Shown one piece after another: positions 1-8,585 of a stretch of DNA of 64,000 nt. Positions within the stretch are counted from its first letter, which is position 1. Each line of letters opens with the position of its first letter. Location: positions 50,706-114,705 of the forward strand of contig PBUB01000002.1 in assembly GCA_002729885.1 (NCBI GenBank), read 5' to 3'. The notes under the pieces were generated by a model. The model had not been told where the DNA came from, searched no databases, and saw only the letters and a program-made list of their open reading frames with translations. A program made the translations under genes and the position numbers. The stretch comes from Spirochaetaceae bacterium (lineage in GTDB: Bacteria; Spirochaetota; Leptospiria; Leptospirales; Leptonemataceae).

Positions 1-313
1 CGCGAAGAAAGTGTTCATGGGGAACGAATCGATTGGCCAGATGCAGGAAGGATCCTCCGGCCAGAAGCCCTGTTACGGCCATCCCAGCATTCGCAAGCCC
101 AGAGCCTCCTGAAAAGCGATCCATGGCAGGTAAGATCAACGAAAAGAAGGTGGCTCCCAGCATGACTCCAGCACATACCCCTGTGGTAATATCATGCAAT
201 TTGGGGCCGAAACGCACTTTGAATAGTACCGGCAACGCCCCCAGACCCGTGGATAGAAAGGCAACAGACGCTCCGATTAAGACCTGGTAATTCCAGATAT
301 CAGTCCAGCTCAC
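1..313 (-). CDS. ZIP-family metal transporter, N-terminal fragment
   Basis: The minus strand is open from about base 397 to the window edge and reads as a ZIP-type (ZupT/GufA-like) divalent metal transporter. After the GTG at 313 come hydrophobic segments with the ZIP-like pattern TGLGALPVLF, then KLHDITTGVCAGVMLGATFF. ZIP proteins import zinc and other divalent metals through eight membrane helices. The metal-binding HNxPEG helix would lie beyond base 1, so it cannot be checked. The frame continues upstream of the GTG without another ATG before a TGA at 398-400, and no clear ribosome site precedes the GTG, so the start is uncertain. The forward reading frame at 33-290 is its shadow. Confidence 0.7.
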   Translation of the reverse strand, partial: MSWTDIWNYQVLIGASVAFLSTGLGALPVLFKVRFGPKLHDITTGVCAGVMLGATFFSLILPAMDRFSGGSGLANAGMAVTGLLAGGSFLHLANRFVPHEHFLR

Positions 314-477
314 CAGAGAAAGGAAGCGAAATAGCGGCTGGCGGTCAAGGTTAATCCCGGTTAGAGATACGATTGGAATGGTTTGTACCGGGCTGCATCA
401 TACCTGGAGTGCAATCGCAATGGAAATAAAGTTGCTGGTCATTAGATGGGAATGCAAGTTAGGCTGAGTGTAGCAAG

Positions 478-1059
478 ATGGCAGGCCCTGATATTGACAT
501 TCATCAACTCATGCGAAGGCTGGCTCAGTGCCCTCCGGACATCTATGATTTTTCAAGCCTGGACTCCACGGGGCCTGTGCCACTGGCTCTGGCCCAGGAT
601 GTAATCTTTCATCTGGGAGGTGGGGCTCTGGAAAAGAAAGATCGCAATCATTTGATTCAGCTGCAGACCAAACGTCCGACCGAGGCAGCCTTCCTGATGC
701 TGGGCTGCTATGTGTTGTCTCATCCAATTTTTCTTCGAAGATCGGAATTGATTCCCGGCTGCATTTCTCTTTTTCAAACTGGTTTTTCTGAGCTGGCTGA
801 CGTTTCCCGTGCCCGAGACTTTGTTTTGAACACGGAGCGCCGTGAAGAGCTGGTCCGGCTATGTCTGAGATCCCTGGCCATTCGTCCATCAGGCGAAAGC
901 AAGGAATCCTTTAAGAACCGCTGGGAATCCCTGGATTCGGTTCGCAGAGTTGAGCTCATGCAAAAAGCTGCTCAGTTGCGAAAAAGACAGGAGGAGCTTC
1001 GCAAAGCGATGGAAGAAAAAGCCGCCCGGGAGGCGGCATCGAAATGGTCCCGGGAGTAA
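478..1059 (+). CDS. Conserved-looking protein of unknown function (193 aa)
   Basis: I do not recognise this family. The protein is soluble, with no signal peptide or membrane segment. The first 130 residues look globular and rich in Leu and Arg, and the C-terminus (about residues 150-193) is a highly charged K/E/R/A helix, probably a coiled coil. It ends 6 bases before the PaaK-like ligase, which in turn overlaps a NadR-like gene, so it is almost certainly the first gene of a three-gene operon. No good Shine-Dalgarno sequence is visible before the ATG. A partner or regulator role is possible but unsupported. Confidence 0.7.
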   Translation: MAGPDIDIHQLMRRLAQCPPDIYDFSSLDSTGPVPLALAQDVIFHLGGGALEKKDRNHLIQLQTKRPTEAAFLMLGCYVLSHPIFLRRSELIPGCISLFQTGFSELADVSRARDFVLNTERREELVRLCLRSLAIRPSGESKESFKNRWESLDSVRRVELMQKAAQLRKRQEELRKAMEEKAAREAASKWSRE

Positions 1060-1065
1060 GGCAGC

Positions 1066-2418
1066 ATGGACATTCAGAGCGAAATAGTAGATAGAATACC
1101 TCGCATTCAGGAAAGGCACCTGGCGATGTATCGCAGCATTCTGGAAAGCAATCATGCCCCCCGGTGGAATGCTCAATGCGGAGATCGGCTCCTTGAGGCA
1201 GACATTCCTGTGCTCGATGGATTCTGTGAAACTCTTTCGCAGCCGCCGGGCCCAACCCATGACTGGCTGGAAAGCTATGTGCAAAGTCAGTCGCTCTATT
1301 CTCCCTACTTTCAGCGATACCAACAACGGGGCATATCCGGGATCTGGATGAGTAGAGAGGACATTCGCGACCGGTTACATGAAATCGTCCCTTTAAACGC
1401 TGATCTTGGCCGTCTGGTGCTCAATCCCACCAGCGGAACTACTGGAATGCCAGTTCAAGTGCCCAATACACCTCTGGGTGTGGGGCATTATCAGCCGTTG
1501 ATTCTCGAAGCCATTCGGCGGCATGGAATCCATCTAAAACCTGGCCTGAACGATATGGCAGCGGTGCAGATCTGTTCCCAGAGCGAAACCATGACCTATG
1601 CCACTGTGCACAGCTACTATGACGGAGCGGGATTCGCCAAAATCAACATCTCCCCGGCAGGCGAAAGGAACCTGTTGAAGGAATGGAACGATTCAGATCA
1701 TCCAGAAAAGTTCATCCAGGAACTTCGCCCGGCGATCCTCACCGGGGATCCTTTTGCCTTCGAAACCTACATGGATTATCAAATTGACTACAGGCCATCT
1801 GCCGTGGTGAGTACCGCTTCAAGTTTGTCGCCGGATCTCAGGTCCAGAATGGAGTCCTTTTTCAGGTGCCCAATAGTAGATTTCTATTCTAGCAACGAAA
1901 CAGGACCCATTGCCTGTAGCTGCCCGGAGCATCCGGATCGATACCATCAACTGGCCCCTGACATTTTCCTGGAATTGCTTTGCGGCTCGGAAATAGTGGC
2001 CAGCGGCGAAGGACGGCTACTGGTGTCCGGAGGTCGTAATCCATTATTACCATTGCTGCGATACAATACTGGCGATTATTGCTCTATCGTTTCAGAACTC
2101 TGTAGCTGCGGACAGAAAGGCTACATTCAGGGATTGCAGGGAAGGCCATCGGTATTCTTTCACTCTCTCACTGAAAAGCGAATCAATCCACTTGATTTCG
2201 CGCGAGTGCTAAGATTCGTTCCCTCCAGAAGGCATCGCATTCAGCAGAATAAGGACCTGAGCATGGACATCTTTGTGGACCCTGGATCTTTTGCCCTGGA
2301 AACCTACGTAGAACAAATTCAAAGCAGGAGCATTGAAATTCTGGAAGGAGCTTCGGTGCGTGTCCACTCCTGGGATCCTGCTCTGGAAGATGCCTATCCA
2401 TACGAGGTCCTGCGTTGA
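1066..2418 (+). CDS. PaaK/CoF-synthetase-like adenylate-forming enzyme
   Basis: An ANL-superfamily, phenylacetate-CoA ligase-like protein of 450 residues, the normal length for the PaaK branch. Visible motifs are the P-loop-like NPTSGTTGMP near residue 122, YSSNETG near residue 270 (the acid-activating core) and NTGD near 335. Two cysteine clusters (CSCPEH near residue 280 and CSCG near 345) match the structural zinc site common in this branch. Such enzymes activate an aryl or acyl acid as its adenylate and transfer it to CoA or another acceptor. The substrate cannot be read from the sequence. Tight linkage to a NAD-salvage enzyme is unusual. The first 80 residues are divergent. Confidence 0.8.
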   Translation: MDIQSEIVDRIPRIQERHLAMYRSILESNHAPRWNAQCGDRLLEADIPVLDGFCETLSQPPGPTHDWLESYVQSQSLYSPYFQRYQQRGISGIWMSREDIRDRLHEIVPLNADLGRLVLNPTSGTTGMPVQVPNTPLGVGHYQPLILEAIRRHGIHLKPGLNDMAAVQICSQSETMTYATVHSYYDGAGFAKINISPAGERNLLKEWNDSDHPEKFIQELRPAILTGDPFAFETYMDYQIDYRPSAVVSTASSLSPDLRSRMESFFRCPIVDFYSSNETGPIACSCPEHPDRYHQLAPDIFLELLCGSEIVASGEGRLLVSGGRNPLLPLLRYNTGDYCSIVSELCSCGQKGYIQGLQGRPSVFFHSLTEKRINPLDFARVLRFVPSRRHRIQQNKDLSMDIFVDPGSFALETYVEQIQSRSIEILEGASVRVHSWDPALEDAYPYEVLR

Positions 2419-3383
2419 TTCGAGGGCTGGTGCTGGGAAAATTTCTTCCCCCTCACAAAGGTCACCTGCATTTGATAAGCGAAGCACTGAAACAATGCGA
2501 TGAGCTGACGGTGGTTGTAGGGTCCCTCCAGCGAGAGCCTATTCCTGGAGAGCTTCGCTTCCAGTGGATGAAAGAGCTCTGCAATTGTTCCGTAGTGCAT
2601 CTCACGGACGAAAATCCGCAATTTCCCGAGGAGCATCCAGATTTCTGGAGGATCTGGAAAGCCAGTTTGCAGCGAGTGCATCCAGAACCCGTTGATGTAT
2701 TGTTCAGTTCAGAGGACTACGGAGATCGGTTAGCCAGTGAGCTCGGTGCACGGCATATATGCGTGGACCTGGCTAGAAAGGTAGTGCCAGTGTCGGGCAC
2801 CGCCATCCGAGAAAAACCACTGTCCCATTATCAATTCCTTCCTGATCCTGTGCGACCCTACTTCCACAGGAAAATAGTCATTACAGGTGCGGAATCCACC
2901 GGGAAAACCATTACAAGTCGTCATCTGGCAAATCGATTTCATACAACCTGGGCTCATGAGTATGCCCGGGAGTATCTGGATTCCATGGGTCGGTTTGTGC
3001 AGGAAGAGGATATTGAACAAATCGGAATGGGTCAAATCGCACTGGAAGACAGAGTGCGAAAGCAGGCAAACAGAGTTTTCTTCTGTGATACAGACCTGAT
3101 GGCCACAGTGATCTACAGCAATCATTACTTTGGAGATTGCCCATCGTTTATTCCTGAAGCGCTTTCCACCAGGATAGGTGATTTCTATCTTTTTATGGAT
3201 ATCGACATTCCATGGGTGGAGGATCCACAGAGGGATGCACCGCATCTTCGCGAGGAATTTAGATCCAGGTTTCTGGGGGAGCTGGAACGAAGTGGGGCAG
3301 AGTACAGAATAATAAAAGGAAATTTCCATCAGCGGCTGGAACGAGCGGTGGATGCAGTAGATAACTATTTGAGCAACTATTGA
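2415..3383 (+). CDS. nadR: NadR-like NMN adenylyltransferase / nicotinamide riboside kinase
   Basis: A bifunctional NAD-salvage enzyme. The N-terminal domain (about 1-150) is a nucleotidyltransferase with GKFLPPHKGH near residue 8 (the HxGH adenylylation motif) and SGTAIRE near 130. The C-terminal domain (about 155-322) is a P-loop kinase with GAESTGKT, fitting ribosylnicotinamide kinase. The DNA-binding HTH of enterobacterial NadR is absent, so this should be purely enzymatic. The start is a TTG whose bases overlap the TGA of the upstream ligase, implying translational coupling. Together the domains turn nicotinamide riboside into NMN and then NAD in the cytoplasm. Confidence 0.88.
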   Translation: MIRGLVLGKFLPPHKGHLHLISEALKQCDELTVVVGSLQREPIPGELRFQWMKELCNCSVVHLTDENPQFPEEHPDFWRIWKASLQRVHPEPVDVLFSSEDYGDRLASELGARHICVDLARKVVPVSGTAIREKPLSHYQFLPDPVRPYFHRKIVITGAESTGKTITSRHLANRFHTTWAHEYAREYLDSMGRFVQEEDIEQIGMGQIALEDRVRKQANRVFFCDTDLMATVIYSNHYFGDCPSFIPEALSTRIGDFYLFMDIDIPWVEDPQRDAPHLREEFRSRFLGELERSGAEYRIIKGNFHQRLERAVDAVDNYLSNY

Positions 3384-3440
3384 TTTGGCTTGACTTTCTT
3401 CTTTCTTCTGGTTGCTGTTAACTGCTGCTGGAGATAAGAA

Positions 3441-4391
3441 ATGTATCGCATAAAATGTAATTCTATTGTAACAGTATTGACTTCTGCATTGCTAACGTTG
3501 TTTTTCGCAACTCAATGTACAGACAGACGAAAAGTCGTGATCACGGGTTCCAATACGATGTTGCCCATATTGAAGATCGCGGAAAAAGAGTACGAAAAAG
3601 AGAACCCGGAAATAGATCTGATAATCTCGGCCCCCGGATCGGAAGCCGGAATCGATGCGCTAACGGCCGGTGAAGTAGACATTGCTCCCACCTCCCGCGA
3701 AGTATACCCAGGGGAGATGGACAAATTAAAGGAGAAAGGCCCTGTAGAAGTGATGGAGGTGGCCTTTGACTGCCTGCTTCTTGTTGTAAATCCGGACAAT
3801 GAAGTATCGTCTTTGCGTCTCAAAGAAGCGTCAGAAATATTCTCCGGTAAGATCAAAAACTGGAAGGATCTGGGTGGTCCGGATCTTCCTGTTGTGGTTA
3901 TGGTGCGAGACGAGAAGTCGGGCAGCGCCGACTATTTTAAAGAACATGTATTGCGTTTACTGGATCTGGGCGAAGAGGCTTTTGAGCAATCCCGGGAATT
4001 GCAGTATTCAGAGGATGCTATTGTAGTAGAATCCAATGCAGAGATGAGTGAGAAGATCCTCAGGGAAAAAGGAGCCATCGGTTTTATGGGAATGGGTAGC
4101 GCAGAAAAGGTACATACCCGGCTGGTGAAAGCATTGAGCTATGCCCGGGTGCCATCTGAGACTCCCGTAGCGCCTACGATAGAGAATGTGTACAATCGTA
4201 CCTATCGCTTATCCCGGCCACTTTATCTTGTGTTTCGCCCGGGATTGAACCCGGATGTGGATGCTTTTACGCAATGGATGATCTCTGACAAAGGTCAGAG
4301 GTTGATCAAGACAGCTGGCTATCTTCGCTACACAATGGAAGAAGTCCAGGTTGTGGAGCAGAAGGACTCAAAGAAGGATTCCGATAATTAA
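3441..4391 (+). CDS. PstS-like phosphate-binding lipoprotein
   Basis: A periplasmic binding protein of the PstS family anchored as a lipoprotein. A signal peptide ends in a lipobox-like FFATQC with Cys at residue 26. The anion-binding signatures follow: ITGSNTMLPI near 35, SAPGSEAGIDAL near 63 and APTSREV near 80, then a GKIKNW segment and DEKSGSADYF typical of PstS. It would present phosphate or a similar oxyanion to a transporter, but no PstA, PstB, PstC or PhoU gene lies in the window. It could instead act in sensing or as a scavenging orphan. It follows nadR by 57 bases, and promoter or operon membership is unclear. Confidence 0.82.
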   Translation: MYRIKCNSIVTVLTSALLTLFFATQCTDRRKVVITGSNTMLPILKIAEKEYEKENPEIDLIISAPGSEAGIDALTAGEVDIAPTSREVYPGEMDKLKEKGPVEVMEVAFDCLLLVVNPDNEVSSLRLKEASEIFSGKIKNWKDLGGPDLPVVVMVRDEKSGSADYFKEHVLRLLDLGEEAFEQSRELQYSEDAIVVESNAEMSEKILREKGAIGFMGMGSAEKVHTRLVKALSYARVPSETPVAPTIENVYNRTYRLSRPLYLVFRPGLNPDVDAFTQWMISDKGQRLIKTAGYLRYTMEEVQVVEQKDSKKDSDN

Positions 4392-4454
4392 GAACTCCAG
4401 TTCTGGATTGCTGGTTACTTTTTCTAATTCGGTAAAGCGACGAGCCCACGTTGG

Positions 4455-5357
4455 TTAGCTGCCGGAACGGGTTTTTTGCTCATATCGTTTCCACAAGTCT
4501 TCCGGACAGACTTCTCCGGTGGCTGCATTCTTGAATTCAGATGCGAAGCAGCCCCGGGAGCCATTGTCCACATTCAGCTTCTCGTCTGCTGCTTCCAGAT
4601 CTCTGCGTGTGCAGAACCTGAGTTCCAGACTGTAGCGATTCTGCCCGGATGTATTGGGCATGGTTCCATGTAAATGTCGGGAAGCGAAAATCAATCCTTC
4701 CCCTGGTCCAATATCCGGTATGAAACCTGAACGAGGATCGGGAGGATCCGTTGCCGAAGGGTAGGTCAGCCCGGTTCCTGAAACCTCTCCATTGGATGAT
4801 TCTCGATAGGCCTGAAACCCTCCTTGCGAATTCCATTCTTGCAGATCAAATCGATGCGAATCGTTTTGCAGAGGAGTATCTAGAAGGTCGGGAAAGAAGA
4901 CGATTCCATTCTTTCTATTACACTGACTCAACGGAATCCATAGATTCAACTGGCAGGCTGCATTCGCATAGTAGGTATCCCGATGCCAGCAAAGTAATGC
5001 GCGGGCCTGTGGATGATTCTGAAAGCTGGCAGGGATGCAGCGAAATCGGACCCGGTCAGTAAAAACCGAATCCAGTGGCCAGCCCAGGGTGCTCAGCGCT
5101 TCCAGTAGAGTATCGTAGATCTCATGCGATCCAGAGACCAGATGTCTCAGGGTATTAAGATGCTGGAGATAGATCTTATTGGAAGCGGAATCAAATATGT
5201 CCAGGTCCAGCGGATGTTCCGCTATCCAGGAATTACAGATGGCCGCTACCGTATGCAGGGTAGAACTTTGAAATCGATGGATTCTTCCATCATAAAGCAA
5301 AGACCGGGAAAGATCCTCGATATTCTGCTGAGCTGGCTCTCGGGTATTCATTCGCAT
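4455..5357 (-). CDS. Phytanoyl-CoA dioxygenase (PhyH) family protein
   Basis: A non-haem Fe(II)/2-oxoglutarate-dependent oxygenase of the PhyH type, 300 residues. The iron ligands can be placed at HRD in LLCWHRDTYY (near residue 125) and at the His of SRHLHGTMPN (near residue 230). The Arg of QNRYSLELRF about a dozen residues later would bind the 2-oxoglutarate carboxylate. Members hydroxylate lipids, antibiotics or small metabolites, and this one's substrate is unknown. It is convergent with the PstS-like gene, with only 63 bases between them and no strong intrinsic terminator visible. The kinase on the other strand starts beyond its 5' end if the start proposed below is right. Confidence 0.8.
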   Translation of the reverse strand: MRMNTREPAQQNIEDLSRSLLYDGRIHRFQSSTLHTVAAICNSWIAEHPLDLDIFDSASNKIYLQHLNTLRHLVSGSHEIYDTLLEALSTLGWPLDSVFTDRVRFRCIPASFQNHPQARALLCWHRDTYYANAACQLNLWIPLSQCNRKNGIVFFPDLLDTPLQNDSHRFDLQEWNSQGGFQAYRESSNGEVSGTGLTYPSATDPPDPRSGFIPDIGPGEGLIFASRHLHGTMPNTSGQNRYSLELRFCTRRDLEAADEKLNVDNGSRGCFASEFKNAATGEVCPEDLWKRYEQKTRSGS

Positions 5358-5492
5358 TTCAAGTTCATCTGGATAGATCTCCGGTTATGGGTACTTTCTT
5401 GCTTTCCATTCTTGTTGAATAAGAGCGCAATAACAGATTTTTCGTTTGAAACCAGAATGTCTTTTGAGGACTGTATTCCGAGGCTTTATTTT

Positions 5493-7595
5493 ATGCCACC
5501 GGGTATTGTTAAGACCGTCTTCTGGAACCTGGTCCTGGCCGCAGCCTATATCTTAACAGGACTATGGGGGCTGGATCTGGCAATTGTCAATTCCAATGTC
5601 ACTTTGATATGGCCCCCCACCGGCTTTGCCATGGCCGGACTACTATTTCTCGGTCTAAATGCATCCCCTGGAATTCTTGTGGGAGCAATCGTTACGAATT
5701 TGCTAAATGGCGCCGATCCAGTAATTGCAACCTGCATTGGGGCCGGCAACACCGTGGGAATGGTAGTGGGCTATGGACTGGTTCGATCTGCGTACAGAGG
5801 TAAGCCCGATTTCTCCCAGGTCCGATTTACCATTTTATTCATCATGAATGCCGCTATTGCGGGCACACTGTTTACGTCGTTCTGGGGCGTTTCAACGCTC
5901 TATCTTGCAAACGTTATCAAACTCGGCCAGTATCTGGAAACCGGGCTGGTCTGGTGGATCGGAGATGCCATGGGGGTGCTTCTTATTGGTCCTGCATTGA
6001 TTTCGCTTGCTACTGTGAATCGGGTCCTGCGAAACCCAGAGCAGATGCTGGAATTCGTAGTACTATTGCTGACCAGTACCGTGGTCTGTTACTGGGTTTT
6101 CTTTGCGAATCTAGGACTTGCCTCTCATTATCCATTGATCTATTTGATCTTTCCCTTTCTAGTCTGGGCAGCCATTCGATTCGGTCCTTCCGGAGGCTCA
6201 TTTCTTGTCCTTCTGGTAGCGCTGTTTTCCATTACCAGTACGGCTTCCGGACTGGGACCCTTCAGTCGAGAGGATGTACATTCCAGTCTGCTATTCTTGC
6301 ATACATACCTGAGTCTATTTGCCATTACCACTCTGCTTCTGGGAGCCGTCCTGGAGGAAAAAAGAATCTATCTCATGGACATTTCGGAAGCTCGCCAGAG
6401 GGCAGATGAATCGAATCGACTAAAGAGCGAATTTCTGGCCAACATGAGTCATGAGATTCGCACACCCGTTAGTGTCATATTGGGATTCCTGGATTTCTTG
6501 AAGGACCCTGATTTAAGCGAAGCTGAAAGAGAGCATCATATTGAAACGATTCGGCGAAATGGTCATCATCTACTGGCATTGATCAACGATATTCTGGATC
6601 TTTCGCGAATAGAGGCCGGAAGAATGCCTGTGGAAAAGCAACGAATCGCTCCCATGGCCTTCCTGGAAGAACTGGTGGATCCTTTTCGCATTCGGGCGAA
6701 ACAGAAGGGCCTGGATTTCTCCCTTCGCAGCGAAGGTACAATTCCACGATATATCTACTGCGACCCGCTTCGTTTGAGGCAAATAATATCCAATTTACTG
6801 GGAAATGCGATCAAGTTCACAAATCATGGAACGGTGGGGCTACAGGTTACTGGCCAGGGGATTCCTTCCGGTGTGGAGCTGGAGTTTGCAGTAACCGACA
6901 CCGGTCCTGGAATGGACAAAAACCAGCAGAAAGCGCTTTTTCAGCCTTTCTCCCAGGTGGACAGTTCCTCCAGGCGTCAGTTTGGAGGAGCCGGTCTGGG
7001 ACTGGCAATTTCCCGAAGGCTTGCAGAGCTTATGGATGGAGAATTGTCCGTGGAATCCGAGCCCGATGCGGGTTCCCGGTTCTTATTGCGGCTTCGGCTT
7101 TCCAGGGATGAATGTCTCTGGGATCAGCCAGAGCAAGAATCGAAAGAAGATTCGGTATCGCTGCCTTCTACGCCGGGACGTATTGTCCTGGGTAGAGTAC
7201 CGGAAAAGAAGCGAGAGATCCTGGTGGTGGAAGATACAGAAGACATTCAGGTTTTGCTCAAACGTCAGCTGGAAGGTATGGGAGCACAAGTCATGCAGGC
7301 CAGGAATGGAAAGGAAGCCCTGGACATGGTGGAGTCCCGAATCACCGGCGGGCGGGACGGACGATTCGACGTTGTTTTGATGGATATTCAGATGCCGGTG
7401 ATGGATGGCTATGAAGCGGTGAAGCGACTGCGTGCTGCGGGGTATTCAGGACGAATTGTTGCCCTTACAGCTCATGCGATGGAAGGAGAGGAACAGAGAT
7501 GTCTTGCTGCCGGAATGGATGGCTACCTTGCAAAGCCTGTGGACCGTGTCGCTCTGCGAAGCGCTATCGGTCTCTCAGGCGAAAAGAAATCATGA
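5493..7595 (+). CDS. MASE1-domain hybrid sensor histidine kinase
   Basis: A membrane sensor kinase with its own receiver. Residues 1-290 form about eight hydrophobic helices with MASE1 hallmarks (LIWPPTGFAMAGL). HisKA carries NMSHEIRTP with the phospho-acceptor His320, followed by HATPase_c with NLLGNAIKFT, DTGPGMD and GGAGLGLAIS. The receiver has ILVVEDTED, the phospho-acceptor Asp631 in LMDIQMPVMDG, and Lys in YLAKP. The frame is open back to 5124, but the upstream part overlaps the opposite-strand dioxygenase. The ATG at 5493 has a GAGG about 10 bases ahead and lies just before the first membrane helix, so I use it. The output partner is not obvious. Confidence 0.85.
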   Translation: MPPGIVKTVFWNLVLAAAYILTGLWGLDLAIVNSNVTLIWPPTGFAMAGLLFLGLNASPGILVGAIVTNLLNGADPVIATCIGAGNTVGMVVGYGLVRSAYRGKPDFSQVRFTILFIMNAAIAGTLFTSFWGVSTLYLANVIKLGQYLETGLVWWIGDAMGVLLIGPALISLATVNRVLRNPEQMLEFVVLLLTSTVVCYWVFFANLGLASHYPLIYLIFPFLVWAAIRFGPSGGSFLVLLVALFSITSTASGLGPFSREDVHSSLLFLHTYLSLFAITTLLLGAVLEEKRIYLMDISEARQRADESNRLKSEFLANMSHEIRTPVSVILGFLDFLKDPDLSEAEREHHIETIRRNGHHLLALINDILDLSRIEAGRMPVEKQRIAPMAFLEELVDPFRIRAKQKGLDFSLRSEGTIPRYIYCDPLRLRQIISNLLGNAIKFTNHGTVGLQVTGQGIPSGVELEFAVTDTGPGMDKNQQKALFQPFSQVDSSSRRQFGGAGLGLAISRRLAELMDGELSVESEPDAGSRFLLRLRLSRDECLWDQPEQESKEDSVSLPSTPGRIVLGRVPEKKREILVVEDTEDIQVLLKRQLEGMGAQVMQARNGKEALDMVESRITGGRDGRFDVVLMDIQMPVMDGYEAVKRLRAAGYSGRIVALTAHAMEGEEQRCLAAGMDGYLAKPVDRVALRSAIGLSGEKKS

Positions 7596-7611
7596 GAAGC
7601 GTGGAAACTGT

Positions 7612-8439
7612 ATGGAGCTGAAAACAAAGACTAGCAGCAGTGCAGCAAGAATTTCAATCGGTCTGGATGCACTGGTCTTATTTGCCTCAATTCTGGTTAC
7701 GATTCTATGGCTGGCCGGATACCCGGCACTTTACTCGGACTCTTCGCCAGTTATGTCTGCCTTTACATCTCTTTCACTGTTGTTAATGGCCGGTAGTCGC
7801 CTGGCACGAAAGCTTTTGTTTGGCTGGCCCACAGCTTTGACTCTTGCGGTCATTGGTCTGGTTATGGGCGGTAATGTCTCATCCATGTTGATTCATCTTT
7901 CCATGCCTCCGGAGCTACTGGCTTCGTTTGATATCGTACTTACTTCGGTAATGACTTCTGTAGGTTTGACACTTTTCTGTCTTTATGAGTTGCTGGTGGC
8001 TCTGCGAGAAACTCCACAAACTGGTTTTATCTTCGACGATATACTCTTGCATCTTGCGCTGGTGCCCGGTGGCCTCAGTCTTCTGGGGGTAATGCTGAAC
8101 AATCCGACTTACATAAGCGAAGGTAGCGATCCCAGGGTAGGAATCTCTCTGCTGGAAATGGGCTTCATGGGTGTTTACGCAATCTCTGCGGTGCTTTCCA
8201 ATCCTCATCTATTCCTCTGGCAGTTTCTGTCCGCCTCATGGTCCAATCGATGGATATTTGTGGCATTATTCGCAAATCAGTTCATTGCACCTCTGATTGT
8301 GGCCTATCTGTTTCTGGGTGTATCGGCGAATAGTACAGGTCCTGGTCTGGAGCTGTTTGTGCTTCTTGCCGGAGTCATTGCTACCGTGTCTTTTCTGACC
8401 ATGCAGGCCTATCTGAAACGCCAGCCCCCTGCCGGTTAG
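7612..8439 (+). CDS. Polytopic membrane protein of unknown function
   Basis: About 275 residues with seven or eight predicted membrane helices and short loops; no recognisable catalytic motif. It begins 16 bases after the hybrid kinase ends, so it is very likely co-transcribed, and a role in sensing or in the kinase's signal input is a reasonable inference. The frame is open upstream into the kinase gene, but the ATG at 7612 falls immediately before the hydrophobic region and outside the kinase coding sequence. No similarity to a named family was apparent by eye. Confidence 0.7.
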   Translation: MELKTKTSSSAARISIGLDALVLFASILVTILWLAGYPALYSDSSPVMSAFTSLSLLLMAGSRLARKLLFGWPTALTLAVIGLVMGGNVSSMLIHLSMPPELLASFDIVLTSVMTSVGLTLFCLYELLVALRETPQTGFIFDDILLHLALVPGGLSLLGVMLNNPTYISEGSDPRVGISLLEMGFMGVYAISAVLSNPHLFLWQFLSASWSNRWIFVALFANQFIAPLIVAYLFLGVSANSTGPGLELFVLLAGVIATVSFLTMQAYLKRQPPAG

Positions 8440-8585
8440 TATGGATTCTTAGAATCTAAATCCGGGAAATAATTTCAGATTGGCAGATCTGTAACCGGGC
8501 ATCCGTAACCCATCCTGGAGCCCGTATTCGGTATCCCGGGTTAATTCAAAGGATCGGCATTGACAGGATACAGGCCTGTTGTGCG

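Noticed and set aside
33..290. 85-codon forward frame at the left edge
   Set aside because: It is the shadow of the minus-strand ZIP transporter, whose membrane helices and HDITTG motif read clearly.
5124..5492. N-terminal 123-residue extension of the hybrid kinase
   Set aside because: It overlaps the opposite-strand dioxygenase gene and lacks the MASE1 pattern; the ATG at 5493 has a better ribosome site.
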